64,000 nt of DNA from an uncultured Collinsella sp. (lineage in GTDB: Bacteria > Actinomycetota > Coriobacteriia > Coriobacteriales > Coriobacteriaceae). Every line of letters begins with the position of its first letter. Position 1 is the stretch's first letter. The translations under genes were made by a program, and so were the position numbers. The DNA lies in contig UQKL01000007.1 in the NCBI GenBank assembly GCA_900541695.1, positions 35,227 to 99,226 of the forward strand, in the 5' to 3' direction. The notes under the pieces were generated by a model that had not been told where the DNA came from, did no database searches, and saw only the letters and a list, made by a program, of their open reading frames with translations. Shown piece by piece: positions 35,600 through 44,864 of this stretch.

Positions 35600-38500
35600 T
35601 TATTCGGAACGTAGGGCCTCCACGGGGTCTTTCTTGGATGCGCTGCGGGCCGGCAGCAGGCCAGCGACAACCGTCAGCAACACCGAAATCGCGATGAGCA
35701 CCAGCGCATCCTGCACGGGCAGGCTCATCAGATTGGGGACCTGTTTGACCGCAAGCGCCCAGGCATTGACCGGAAAACTCACGAGCACCACGACGACGAT
35801 GGCGAAGACGCCAGCAATGAGGCCTTCGATGAAAGTCTCGGCGTTGAACACGTTGGCCACATTGCGCTTCGACGCGCCGATCGCGCGCAGGATACCAATC
35901 TCCTTTTTACGTTCCAGTACGCTGATGTAGGTTATGATGCCGATCATGATGGAGCTGACGACCAAGCTGATGCTCACAAATGCGATGAGCACCAAGCTGA
36001 TGGTGTTCACGATGTCGGTCACCGAACCCATGATGATGCCCATGTAGTCGGTGTACGAGATTGCCTGCTCATCGTGACCAGCGGCCTTGACCTGCTTGTT
36101 GTACGCATCGATGTGATCGAGCACGCGCTCCTTGGCCTCAAAGTCACGCGGGAAAATCTTGACCGAGATGGGGTCCGCCTCATCCGCATAGCCCAACGTG
36201 GTCAGATTATTGTCGTAGGTGAGCTTTGACGCCTTGGCATAGCTCGTCATGAGCGAGCTCAGGTCCTCGGCGTCCATGTTGAAATGGATGGCGCGAGCAA
36301 AGGCACTCGCATCCACACGCATAGCGCTCGCCAAGTTGGCAAAACTCGAAGACATCTGCATCGCCATCTGGCCCATGAGCCCCGCCGCGCCCGCCTTGAG
36401 CTGAGCTGACACCGTTGTCGCAATCTGCTCGCTAATTGTCTGCATCACCTGATCCATAGCCTGCTGCAGATACGGAGCCAGCTGCTTTTGCACATAGTCG
36501 GTCATCGCCTGCTGCAGGCGCTCGGACAGGGCATCGCCGCCCAGCGCTTTTAGCTGGGCCAGGATTTGCTGGGCCGCGTCATCATTCTCAAGATACGTCG
36601 AGAATGCGGCGGCGAGCTTTGATGCGTCCTTAAGATCTTCGGGCGACAGCGCCTTAAACTGATCAGACTGCAAAAAGCCCTCAAACAGCTGGTTGGCAAG
36701 CGTTCCCACCTGCTGCATTTGCTCGGGCGTGAGCTCCAGGCCGTCGAAGATGCCCGAGAAATCTGGGGTCGGCGCTTTGGCCATGATGTCACTAAAGTCG
36801 ATATCCTTACCTACGCCCGAAAGGTCAATATCCAACCCGGACAAGTCAAGACCCGACAGGTCCATACCGCCGGCAGCACCCGAGAGCGCAGACGTATCGA
36901 ACGAGAACGCGCTCTTCAGTGCCGCCTCGTCCACGCTGAACATGCTACCCAAATCAACGCCTTGCTTGGCCTCGCTCTGCAGCTCGTCGAAGGTTTTGCC
37001 CGTAAAGACATCCGTCTCGGGGTGGGCAAGCTGCTCCTGCACAATCTGCGAATCGGCGGCGCGCTTCATAAGCTGGCAAGTCAGCGCATGCGTATAGGCA
37101 ATGCCCGGAGTCAATGCGCTCGCGTTGGCCGTCTCGTTGGGTCGCACCACGCCCACAATGCGCACGTCAATACCGTCGGCAACCTTGGCGGCCATAAAGT
37201 CGGCGTCGCCAGACATGTCGGTCCACATGCCGGTCTCTTCGTTTTTGCGATAGGCATCGGCCGGCGACAACACCTTAAATGTCGTGGACAGCGCATCGTC
37301 GTAGGTAAAGTCGGTGCCGGTCTCGGGCGTCTCGACCTTGCCGTCGGCCGTCATGGCGCTGTTGACCAGGTCGTTGAGCTCATCGATATCCAGCGCGCCG
37401 ATGCTATAGAGCGTATAGTCGCCCACCGTGCCGCGGTCCGAAAGCACCATCACGGCTTCGTTGGCGGACGTGGGCCAATGGCCGGCAACGACATCGTATT
37501 GGCTGTCGAGCAGGCTCTGGTCGTCAATCATCTCGTTAAAGACCGAGGTCCCCATGGAATCCATGCTCACCGTTGCCGCCGAGCTTGCGCCTCCGCTCAT
37601 GGCCTCGGTCATAGCGTTGGGAACAAGCCGAACGGGCCTCTCGTCGCCCTTGCTCAAACGATAGACAACCGGCGTCACGCCGTAGCCGTACTGGATAGCG
37701 TTGACCTCTTTGTCGATACCGTCGCCGCCACCGTCAAGCCATGCCTTAAAGCTCGTCATATCGTTAGATTTAACGCTTGCGAACATATCCTTTACGGCCG
37801 TGACCACGGGAATCTTATCCGTTCCCTTAGCCTTGCCACCGGTAGCGTCATCGGACGAGGCCTCGCCCTTGGATACCTCCTCATCGGTAGCCCCCTGTCC
37901 GCCCATCATGGACGACAGGTCGTAATCTTGTTTGGAAATCGTAAGCGGGTAGCTTGAGAGCGTGTCCTCCTCGACCTTTTTGATGTAGCCGTTTACGCCG
38001 TTGGAGAGCGCCAGAATCGCTGCGATACCAATAATGCCAATCGAACCTGCGAAGGCAGTCATGGCCGTACGGCCCTTCTTGGTCATGAGGTTTCGGGCAG
38101 AAAGCCCCAGCGCCGTCACAAAGCTCATCGAGGTTTTGCGCGTGGGCTTGGCCTCGCGACGCGCGGCCTCGGTAGCATCAAAGGGATCTGAATCGTCGGT
38201 GACCTTGCCGTCCGCCAGGCTGACGATGCGCGTGGCGTACTGGTACGCCAGCTCGGGATTGTGCGTGACCATGATGACCAGACGATCGCGCGCAACGTCC
38301 TTGAGCAAATCCATAACCTGCACGGATGTCGTTGAGTCCAAGGCGCCGGTCGGCTCGTCAGCCAGCACAATCTCGGGATCGTTGATCAAGGCGCGGGCAA
38401 TGGCCACGCGCTGCATCTGCCCGCCCGAAAGCTGGTTCGGGCGTTTGTCAACGTGCTCGCCCAGACCAACCGCCTCGAGCGCCTTACGCGCACGCTGGCG

Positions 38501-38854
38501 GCGCTCGGCATGTCCCACGCCCGTGAGTGTAAGCGCCAATTCCACGTTTTCCAAAATGCTCTGATGCGGAATGAGGTTGTAGCTCTGAAACACAAAGCCA
38601 ATGCGATTGTTTCTGTAGGCATCCCAATCGCGGTCGCTGAAGTCCTTGGTCGAGATGCCATCGATCAGCAGGTCGCCGGAATCGAAATGGTCGAGTCCAC
38701 CAATGACGTTGAGCATCGTAGTTTTACCCGAGCCCGAAGGACCCAGGATGGCTACAAACTCGTTATCGCGAAAAGACAGGCTTACGCTGTCGAGCGCTAC
38801 CTGCGTAAACGACTGCGTAACGTACCTTTTGCAAATAACTCTGAGATCCAGCAT
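35600..38854 (-). CDS. MacB-like fused ABC transporter (ATPase plus FtsX permease)
   Basis: A 1084-residue protein. Residues 1-230 are an ABC ATPase: Walker A LGPSGSGKTT (Lys44), signature LSGGQMQRVAIA, Walker B VLADEPT. A membrane helix follows at about residue 280, then a roughly 600-residue extracytoplasmic region, and three C-terminal FtsX helices (IIMGSVTDIVNTISLVLIAF, GIITYISVLERKKEIGILRA and a last pair ending VEALRSE). It is much longer than MacB (about 650). The extra region includes LSGLDLSGLDIDLSG and helical stretches. Members export peptides, toxins or lipids or remodel the envelope. Start ATG with GGAGAGG 9 nt upstream. Confidence 0.88.
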   Translation of the reverse strand: MLDLRVICKRYVTQSFTQVALDSVSLSFRDNEFVAILGPSGSGKTTMLNVIGGLDHFDSGDLLIDGISTKDFSDRDWDAYRNNRIGFVFQSYNLIPHQSILENVELALTLTGVGHAERRQRARKALEAVGLGEHVDKRPNQLSGGQMQRVAIARALINDPEIVLADEPTGALDSTTSVQVMDLLKDVARDRLVIMVTHNPELAYQYATRIVSLADGKVTDDSDPFDATEAARREAKPTRKTSMSFVTALGLSARNLMTKKGRTAMTAFAGSIGIIGIAAILALSNGVNGYIKKVEEDTLSSYPLTISKQDYDLSSMMGGQGATDEEVSKGEASSDDATGGKAKGTDKIPVVTAVKDMFASVKSNDMTSFKAWLDGGGDGIDKEVNAIQYGYGVTPVVYRLSKGDERPVRLVPNAMTEAMSGGASSAATVSMDSMGTSVFNEMIDDQSLLDSQYDVVAGHWPTSANEAVMVLSDRGTVGDYTLYSIGALDIDELNDLVNSAMTADGKVETPETGTDFTYDDALSTTFKVLSPADAYRKNEETGMWTDMSGDADFMAAKVADGIDVRIVGVVRPNETANASALTPGIAYTHALTCQLMKRAADSQIVQEQLAHPETDVFTGKTFDELQSEAKQGVDLGSMFSVDEAALKSAFSFDTSALSGAAGGMDLSGLDLSGLDIDLSGVGKDIDFSDIMAKAPTPDFSGIFDGLELTPEQMQQVGTLANQLFEGFLQSDQFKALSPEDLKDASKLAAAFSTYLENDDAAQQILAQLKALGGDALSERLQQAMTDYVQKQLAPYLQQAMDQVMQTISEQIATTVSAQLKAGAAGLMGQMAMQMSSSFANLASAMRVDASAFARAIHFNMDAEDLSSLMTSYAKASKLTYDNNLTTLGYADEADPISVKIFPRDFEAKERVLDHIDAYNKQVKAAGHDEQAISYTDYMGIIMGSVTDIVNTISLVLIAFVSISLVVSSIMIGIITYISVLERKKEIGILRAIGASKRNVANVFNAETFIEGLIAGVFAIVVVVLVSFPVNAWALAVKQVPNLMSLPVQDALVLIAISVLLTVVAGLLPARSASKKDPVEALRSE

Positions 38855-38960
38855 GGACGGCAACCTCTCCCCCGCCGTTCGCATCCAACGCGTTTGACCT
38901 ACTCTATCAGCTTTTTTGCCGGTACCAGCAAGGAATGTAACGAACAAAAATGTAACGAAC

Positions 38961-38998
38961 AAAAAACGGGACGGCACGCCGCATGGCGCACCATCCCG
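38961..38998 (-). terminator. Terminator of the thiol-redox operon
   Basis: A 14-bp stem (CGGGATGGTGCGCC with GGCGTGCCGTCCCG on the minus strand, allowing wobble pairs) and a 4-nt loop, followed on the minus strand by six T. It lies downstream of the TlpA stop at 39062 and upstream of the MacB-like start at 38854. Confidence 0.9.
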
Positions 38999-39010
38999 CA
39001 CATAACATCG

Positions 39011-39047
39011 AAGGTGTGACAAAGGGACTGCCCCTTTGTCACACCTT
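39011..39047. repeat. Palindromic repeat family A, copy 5 (extended)
   Basis: A 37-bp version, AAGGTGTGACAAAGGGAC with a mismatched CCCCTTTGTCACACCTT arm. It lies 14 bp from the TlpA stop codon. Confidence 0.85.
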
Positions 39048-39061
39048 TGTCGCATTCGAAC

Positions 39062-40024
39062 CTACTGTTCGCTCTTCGCGAGTGCCTGATCGATCAGTTT
39101 GTTGAGCGCCTCACGCTGCTCAGCAGAGTTGATACCGCCCATGATCGGCTCTCCCACGATGTTGCCGTTCTGGTCGATCACATAGGTGGTCGGGAACGAG
39201 TACAGGTTGGAGGTGAACTTTCCGGCCTCGCTGTCCGACTTAAACCAGATGTTTTTATACGTCACGCCCTTCTTGGAAAGCACGTCCTTGGCATCGGCCA
39301 CCTCGTCTTTTTTGCCGTCGAGCGTAAAGGAATTAATGCCCACGACCTGGCCGCCCTTCTCGGCAAGCTCCTTGTTGAGCTTCTCCAGATCGCCCAGCTC
39401 TCCCACGCACGGCTTGCAGGTGGTAAACCAGAAGTTCATGACGGTGACCTTGTTCTTGGAGAACAGCTCGTCGCTGTTTACATCGTTGCCGTCCAAGTCC
39501 TTGCCCTTAAAGCTGGGGAACTTCGTCTCCCCGCTCTCGCCGTTGGTCATGCCTGCGGTCGAGGCATCGACGCTCTCCCCCTCGCCGGGCGTGCTGCCGC
39601 ATCCGGGGAACTCCTTCTCCAGCGCCATGAGCTTGTCCTCGATCTCCTTGACCTGCTGCGCGCCGGCCTTAAGCGTCTTAAGCTCGTCAGCCGCAAACTG
39701 ATCCTTGGCGCCCTCGATGGTATCGAGCAAGAAGTCGCCGTAGTTCTTGCCGTCCTCAATCATGGGAGTGTCTTTGTTGGCCGCAAGGAACACCTTTTCC
39801 CATAGGGCGTTATCGCTCGCAAAGATCTCGTTTTCCTTTTGCAGCAGCTGCTGGTACAGCTTGGCCGCCTCCTCGGCGCTCGACGGCTTTTGTGCCACAA
39901 GCTCGGCAATCTGCGCATCGCCGCTCGTGGCATCCTTCGCGTCGCCCTTGGGGGCAGAGCACGCCGCGAGAGTCAGCGCCAGCACGGGCAGCATCAACAA
40001 GGCCGCAATTTTTGACAGTTTCAT
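39062..40024 (-). CDS. TlpA-like thioredoxin-fold lipoprotein
   Basis: A 320-residue lipoprotein. The signal ends with the lipobox LTLAAC (Cys22) and is followed by a charged helical region, and then a redoxin domain with the NFWFTTCKPCVGEL active site (Cys203, Cys206) and FPTTYVIDQNG, the cis-proline loop. It should reduce or isomerise disulfides outside the membrane. It is the last gene of a three-gene operon with a 4Fe-4S membrane protein and a CD1871A-like small protein. Divergent two-component genes lie beyond. Confidence 0.92.
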   Translation of the reverse strand: MKLSKIAALLMLPVLALTLAACSAPKGDAKDATSGDAQIAELVAQKPSSAEEAAKLYQQLLQKENEIFASDNALWEKVFLAANKDTPMIEDGKNYGDFLLDTIEGAKDQFAADELKTLKAGAQQVKEIEDKLMALEKEFPGCGSTPGEGESVDASTAGMTNGESGETKFPSFKGKDLDGNDVNSDELFSKNKVTVMNFWFTTCKPCVGELGDLEKLNKELAEKGGQVVGINSFTLDGKKDEVADAKDVLSKKGVTYKNIWFKSDSEAGKFTSNLYSFPTTYVIDQNGNIVGEPIMGGINSAEQREALNKLIDQALAKSEQ

Positions 40025-40059
40025 GGTTCCTCCGTTTATATCGAAACTTATATAGGTAC

Positions 40060-40971
40060 CTATTTGTTTTCGCAGGCCTGCGTGGGCTGCGTGGGCTTGT
40101 CGCCCGTCACACCCAGCCCGTAGCGAAAGCTAATAGCATCGACGGGGCACGCGCCCACGCATTTGCCGCAACGAATGCACTCGGCATGGTCGGGCGTACG
40201 CGTAACGTCCACGTCCATCAGACACACTTTGGCGCACTTGCCGCACGAAACGCATTTGCACTGGTCAACCTGAATCCCCAACAACGACACCTTGTTCATG
40301 AGCGCATAAAACGCACCGAGGGGGCAGATCCATTTGCAGAAGGGGCGGTAGAACAACACGCTCAGCACCGCAACCGCAATGAGAATCGCGAGCTTCCAGG
40401 TAAAGAGCTTTCCCAGCGCGGAGCGGATTCCCGTATTCATGATGGACAGCGGAATCGCACCCTCGAGCACGCCCTGTGGGCAGATGTACTTGCAAAAGAA
40501 CGGGTCGCCCATGCCCACATCGTTGACCACCAAGACAGGCAGCAGCACCACGGCAAACAGCAGCACGGCATACTTGATGTACGTGAGCGGCTTAAGCGTT
40601 TTCGTGGAGAACTTTTTGCCGGGAATCTTGTGAAGCAGCTCCTGAAGCCAGCCAAACGGGCACAGAAAGCCGCATACAAAGCGTCCCAGCAGCACGCCGA
40701 GCAAAATGAGCGTACCGGTTACGTAGTAGGAAAAGTTGAACTTGGATGAACCTACCACCGACTGGAATGACCCGATGGGGCACGCACCCGATGCCGCGGG
40801 GCACGAATAGCAATTAAGCCCAGGTACGCAGACTGTTTTTCCTGCGCCCTGATAGATGCCGCCTTTGGCAAAGTTTGGCAGGTGAATGTTGGTAATTAGC
40901 GTCGCCGCCGCCTGAATGAATCCGCGAAATCGGGCCAAAACATGCGACGCAGTGTTTCCTCTTTTATCCAA
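40060..40971 (-). CDS. NapH-like 4Fe-4S membrane protein
   Basis: A 303-residue membrane protein with about five helices. It has N-terminal cysteine pairs CVPGLNCYSCPAAS, two CxxxCP-type motifs (CGFLCPFGW and CKYICPQG / CKWICPLG), and a C-terminal pair of 4Fe-4S clusters (CKCVSCGKCAKVC and CIRCGKCVGACPVD). This architecture is that of NapH/NosR-like electron carriers that pass electrons across the membrane. It probably feeds electrons to the thiol pathway of the adjacent TlpA lipoprotein. The start is uncertain; the TTG used overlaps the stop of the preceding small gene (GGATTGGATAA context), implying translational coupling. Confidence 0.82.
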   Translation of the reverse strand: MDKRGNTASHVLARFRGFIQAAATLITNIHLPNFAKGGIYQGAGKTVCVPGLNCYSCPAASGACPIGSFQSVVGSSKFNFSYYVTGTLILLGVLLGRFVCGFLCPFGWLQELLHKIPGKKFSTKTLKPLTYIKYAVLLFAVVLLPVLVVNDVGMGDPFFCKYICPQGVLEGAIPLSIMNTGIRSALGKLFTWKLAILIAVAVLSVLFYRPFCKWICPLGAFYALMNKVSLLGIQVDQCKCVSCGKCAKVCLMDVDVTRTPDHAECIRCGKCVGACPVDAISFRYGLGVTGDKPTQPTQACENK

Positions 40972-41110
40972 TTCCGATACACTCCAAGCACAGCCTAATC
41001 GCTTTGGCCAGCACGGCATCTGCCTCGCCACGCATAACGCCAAAGCACACCATGGCAATTCCGACGATCAACAAAGCGACCTGTACCACGGGTTTTACCG
41101 CTTTGAACAA
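40964..41110 (-). CDS. CD1871A-like small CXXC membrane protein
   Basis: A 48-residue protein that is easily missed. It has a membrane helix (VVQVALLIVGIAMVCFGVM), then GEADAVLAKAIRLCLECIGIG. The CLECIGIG ending with a CxxC is the signature of the CD1871A family, which is found beside a TlpA-like thioredoxin and a 4Fe-4S membrane protein in several gut bacteria. AGGAG lies 8 nt upstream of the TTG start; a GTG three codons earlier is too close to that site. It is the first gene of the operon. Role inferred: passing electrons or disulfides across the membrane. Confidence 0.8.
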   Translation of the reverse strand: MFKAVKPVVQVALLIVGIAMVCFGVMRGEADAVLAKAIRLCLECIGIG

Positions 41111-41200
41111 CCTGACCACTCCTTTCGTTACGCGACCATTGGACCATATCGGCTATAAAATCCGTGTTAAGCGCGATTTGGAATGTGCAAGGAGACTGTT

Positions 41201-41875
41201 ATGCGTATTTTAATCGTCGAGGACGAGCGGGCGCTGTGTGATGCAATCGCGCGCAGCTTGCGAAACTTGGCGTACAGCGTCGACTGCTGTCACGACGGAC
41301 AGGAGGCGCTCGACCTACTGGACGTTGAGGCCTTCGACCTTGTGGTACTCGACCTCAACCTTCCCCGTATCGACGGCATGACCGTACTCAGGGAACTTAG
41401 GAAAACCGACCGCGAGACCAAGGTACTAATTTTGTCCGCGCGTGGCGAAGTATCCGACAAAGTCGCCGGACTTGATGCCGGCGCCAACGATTACCTTACC
41501 AAGCCGTTTCATCTGGACGAACTTGCGGCAAGGATCCGCAGCCTTACCCTCAGGCGCTTCGCACAAAGCGACATAGTATTAACCTGCGGAAAGCTCCGCT
41601 TTGACACCAAGGCGCGCGTCGCTTCCGTGGACAGCGAGGCTTTATCTCTTACGCGCAAGGAAACGGGAATCTTGGAATACCTGATGCTTAATCAGGGGCG
41701 TCCGGTAAGCCAAGAGGAGCTTATCGAGCACGTCTGGGATAGCACCGTAAACAGCTTTAGCAACGCAACCCGCGTTCATATCTCGTCGCTCCGCAAAAAG
41801 CTACGCAGCGCTTTGGGATACGACCCGATTCGCAATCGGATTGGAGAGGGCTACGTTATGGAGGATGGAGAATGA
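41201..41875 (+). CDS. OmpR/PhoB family response regulator
   Basis: A 224-residue regulator. The receiver domain has the acidic pair ED (residues 7-8), the phospho-acceptor Asp51 in LVVLDLNLPRIDG and the lysine in YLTKPFHLDEL. A C-terminal winged helix (LTRKETGILEYLM, then RVHISSLRKKLRSALG) binds DNA. GGAG lies 5 nt before the ATG. It overlaps the histidine-kinase start by 4 bp. It is divergent from the thiol-redox operon, which it may control; the shared promoter region makes this likely. Confidence 0.93.
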   Translation: MRILIVEDERALCDAIARSLRNLAYSVDCCHDGQEALDLLDVEAFDLVVLDLNLPRIDGMTVLRELRKTDRETKVLILSARGEVSDKVAGLDAGANDYLTKPFHLDELAARIRSLTLRRFAQSDIVLTCGKLRFDTKARVASVDSEALSLTRKETGILEYLMLNQGRPVSQEELIEHVWDSTVNSFSNATRVHISSLRKKLRSALGYDPIRNRIGEGYVMEDGE

Positions 41876-43023
41876 AAGGGCTTTCGCTGCAATGGCGCAT
41901 AACGATTATGACGGCACTGCTCACGTGTGCGGCATGCGTGCTGACGAACTGCCTGGTCGGCTATACGGGCATGCGCTACATGGATGCCATCGGCAGTGAC
42001 ATCTCGGCCTTTAACGCAACCGGCGAAGATTCGCCCCAAGCGTTCGATCCAACGAAAGCGACCCTCGATGAAAAGGTCACGATCGTCGTAAACGACGCAC
42101 AAGAGTCTTTTGGCACGACAACCTGGTGCATCACGGCTGGAATCACACTCCTTGGCGGCGTGCTGGCATACTTTGTGAGCGGCCGTGCACTTAAACCGCT
42201 ACGGGCTTTTGCAGCCCAGGTTGAACGCGTGCAGCCTGACAATCTAAGCGAAATTAAGCTCAGCAAAGATGTACCCACCGAGCTACAGCGATGCAGCGCC
42301 TCATTCAACGACATGATCGCCCGTCTTGGCGAAGGGTTCTCTGCACAGCGCCAGTTTACCGGCAACGCCGCACACGAGCTGCGCACCCCGCTCGCCCTTA
42401 TGCAGGCACAGATTGAACTATTCATCTCCGAGCACTCCGGTTTGCAACCCGAAACAGCCGAGCTGCTCGACCTGTTACAAGAACAAACCGAGCGAATGTC
42501 GCAGATGACCAAGGTATTGCTCGAGATGAGTGAGCTCCGCAGCATTCCTTGCGAGGACGATGTTGAACTTGGCCCCTTGTCCGAAGAGGTCCTCACCGAC
42601 CTTGCGCCACTTGCCGAGAATAATGGCATAGCCCTCGATTGCTCCGGAGACGCTTTGACAATCGGAAGTGATACGCTCCTCTATCGGCTGGTGTTCAATC
42701 TGGTCGAAAACGCCATCCGCTACAGCCGCTCCAGCTCGACTGTCAACGTCTCCATCAGCGACAGCGACAGCCACGTGCTCCTGCGAGTCAAAGATGAGGG
42801 CCCGGGAATACCCAAGCAGTACCGAGAGAGCATCTTCCAGCCGTTCTTTCGTCTAGACAAATCCCGCAGCAGGGCATACGGCGGCGCAGGACTCGGGCTA
42901 GCGCTTGTTTGGGAGATTGCAGCCCTACACGGCGGCACGGTAGAGGTCGAAACAAGTTCCGAGAACGGGACTACCATGCTCGTAAGCCTTCCAAAACGAT
43001 CTGCAGCGTTAACCGAACAGTAA
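41872..43023 (+). CDS. Sensor histidine kinase partner of the response regulator
   Basis: A 383-residue membrane kinase. Two helices (about residues 11-33 and 84-104) flank a small extracytoplasmic segment. A HAMP-like region is followed by HisKA with GNAAHELRTPLALM (His168) and HATPase with NLVENAIRY, DEGPGIP and GGAGLGLALVW. It overlaps the regulator gene by 4 bp. The extracytoplasmic part is short (about 50 residues), so the ligand or signal is unclear. Confidence 0.92.
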   Translation: MKGLSLQWRITIMTALLTCAACVLTNCLVGYTGMRYMDAIGSDISAFNATGEDSPQAFDPTKATLDEKVTIVVNDAQESFGTTTWCITAGITLLGGVLAYFVSGRALKPLRAFAAQVERVQPDNLSEIKLSKDVPTELQRCSASFNDMIARLGEGFSAQRQFTGNAAHELRTPLALMQAQIELFISEHSGLQPETAELLDLLQEQTERMSQMTKVLLEMSELRSIPCEDDVELGPLSEEVLTDLAPLAENNGIALDCSGDALTIGSDTLLYRLVFNLVENAIRYSRSSSTVNVSISDSDSHVLLRVKDEGPGIPKQYRESIFQPFFRLDKSRSRAYGGAGLGLALVWEIAALHGGTVEVETSSENGTTMLVSLPKRSAALTEQ

Positions 43024-43191
43024 AACTAGAACGAGGCCCAGTGGGTCCCGCCCTTACAAAACCCGAAGGCTTTCCATGTGTCTGTACTATGAGCCGTTGG
43101 GGAACCAGATGTCAACCAGCATGCCGAGCTCAGTCACCTCATCCTAGGGAAAGGAGCAAAGGGGCGTCACTGCTTTTGACGGTGCTCTTAG

Positions 43192-43956
43192 CTACAGTAG
43201 ACCTTCCACGAAAGGTTTGAGCTTGTCGAGCATCGCGTCGCTTCTGATGACTGTACCTAAATCGAGGTGCTCACTCTTCTCCTTCGTAATCGTCTGAGTG
43301 ATTACGCCCATGAACAGCAGCCTGGAGCCGATGGCAATTCCGTCGGTCGTGGGATAGCTGCCCTGGTTGAGGATGAAGGCGGGACTGCCGCTGGAGCCCT
43401 CGAATACAGATGCGTCAACGAGGAACTCGCGCTTACCCTTGTAGTCGTTCCAAGCGGGCGTGGAAGTCCAGCCTTGCCTGATGAGGGGGGTCTTGTTGTA
43501 GTCGTCATAGAGCCCGCTGGGGTATCCGATAAAGGTGATTTGCTCGAGCGCCGCCAAATTGTCCAGCACACTCTTCTTCGGGATGAGTCCAGAGTCGATG
43601 GATCGGTAGAAGGGCCTCTTCCCGTTTTCTTCAAGCATGCTGAGAACAGGGGCCACCGGCATCGCAACCAAGTCGAGCTCTCCGAGCTTCTTCCCCTCGA
43701 TGAATGACTTGTCGAAGTTCACGCTGATGGTCTCGCGTGACGGGGCGTCACCTTCGGCTAGATTGATGACGAAGCGACCCTGAATCACATCCTTGAGGAC
43801 ATGGTGGTTGGTAATGAGCAGGGGCACTTTTCGTCCGTCTTCAAGGTCATAGGAAAAGAAGAATCCTGTACCCGAGACGCCCGTGCCTTCGGTAGTAATG
43901 CCCACGATGGGGACCGTGGTAAAGAGCAGCTGCGTGCTCGTATCATTAATGTTCAT
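43192..43956 (-). CDS. Trypsin-like serine protease
   Basis: A 254-residue protein with the trypsin-fold catalytic triad visible by motif: His52 in LITNHHVLKDV, Asp95 in GELDLVAMP and Ser189 in EGSSGSPAFI. There is no signal peptide or membrane helix, so it may be cytoplasmic. It starts 11 bp before the stop of the membrane-protein gene upstream, with GGAG 10 nt before the ATG. The two form an operon of just two genes. The cytoplasmic, trypsin-like protease plus small membrane protein arrangement is seen in some phage-defence and stress modules; no such role is shown here. Confidence 0.8.
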   Translation of the reverse strand: MNINDTSTQLLFTTVPIVGITTEGTGVSGTGFFFSYDLEDGRKVPLLITNHHVLKDVIQGRFVINLAEGDAPSRETISVNFDKSFIEGKKLGELDLVAMPVAPVLSMLEENGKRPFYRSIDSGLIPKKSVLDNLAALEQITFIGYPSGLYDDYNKTPLIRQGWTSTPAWNDYKGKREFLVDASVFEGSSGSPAFILNQGSYPTTDGIAIGSRLLFMGVITQTITKEKSEHLDLGTVIRSDAMLDKLKPFVEGLL

Positions 43957-44488
43957 CGGTCTTGGTCTCCTTGTCATCGGGATCCGCCAGGTGTTCTAGG
44001 ACGCGCTCGGCCAGATCAGATTTGCCCTGCTTCTCTTCTTTTCGGATAAAGATAAAAGCGACAAAGAGTCCTACTGCGCCACACGGTGCTACGCAGAGCA
44101 TCAAGATACCGGGCAAAGATGCGAGATTGACAGATGACGACAAACCCCCGAGAAACCAGCCCAGGAACGTTGTCGCAAGACCTAAAAGGATGTCAGGTTT
44201 GTAGGAAGGGCGCTCCTGCTTGGCCTGAAGGAGCATCTCCCTTGCTTTTCTCAGGTCGCTGTCGCGCTGCCCGACGTATGATTCCTGCAGGTATTCATTG
44301 GGGATGCGAACCTCGTGGTCCTGGCGCACGGCGACGTGCTCCCGGTCATTTATGAGGTGGATGCCGTTACTTGCCTCTCCAACGCTAGCATTGTCGCCCA
44401 TGTGCTCGAATACGCTGTCGAGGTCAGCCCACCTGACTCTATGGGCAAGCGCCTGGTCTTGTGGTGGGTTCTCTTGACCTTTCTCCAC
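43946..44488 (-). CDS. Membrane protein paired with the trypsin-like protease
   Basis: A 180-residue protein with a long charged N-terminus (residues 1-95, including QESYVGQRDSDLRKAREMLLQAKQE) and two membrane helices (about 98-125 and 130-150) near the C-terminus, followed by a charged tail. No family is recognised. GTG start with AAGGAG about 6 nt upstream. The downstream protease gene overlaps its end by 11 bp, suggesting a protease/membrane-anchor pair. Base composition is somewhat lower in GC than the flanking genes. Confidence 0.65.
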   Translation of the reverse strand: MEKGQENPPQDQALAHRVRWADLDSVFEHMGDNASVGEASNGIHLINDREHVAVRQDHEVRIPNEYLQESYVGQRDSDLRKAREMLLQAKQERPSYKPDILLGLATTFLGWFLGGLSSSVNLASLPGILMLCVAPCGAVGLFVAFIFIRKEEKQGKSDLAERVLEHLADPDDKETKTDEH

Positions 44489-44864
44489 CAGATCTCCTTA
44501 GAACAAGGTCCTAGCGTCTTGCGGAGGTTTATGGTCACAGCAGAGACACCATGGTTCACCCAATATATCGATGGATAGATTATACCGTGCGGCTGATATG
44601 GCGACCAAGGGATGCTGCCGGCACGGCTGTGGGGTGCTAGTGACTTGCAGATTGCTGGCGACAGGCTACTAATAGCGGCATGGCTTTGCTGTTGGCTCAC
44701 TCCGCCGCCCGCCTCACGGCGCCGGGGGTTTCTCGGCGCAGTGAGGCGGCATCGGTTGTTCTAGCTGTTCTGTGCCAATAGGTTGTTTACACCCGGGTAG
44801 TGAAAAATAGGGAGGGCTCCCACATGCTGTGAGTTGTCTAGACGAACAGCAGAGGAGCCCTCCC
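44489..44864. other. Gene-free stretch with the left end of an IS remnant
   Basis: The last 77 bp (44788-44864) are the non-coding left end of an insertion sequence: TGTTTACACCCGGGTAGTGA, then a GGGAGGGCTCCC run that recurs just before the transposase start. I see nothing coding in 44489-44787 beyond the likely promoter of the membrane-protein gene. Confidence 0.55.
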
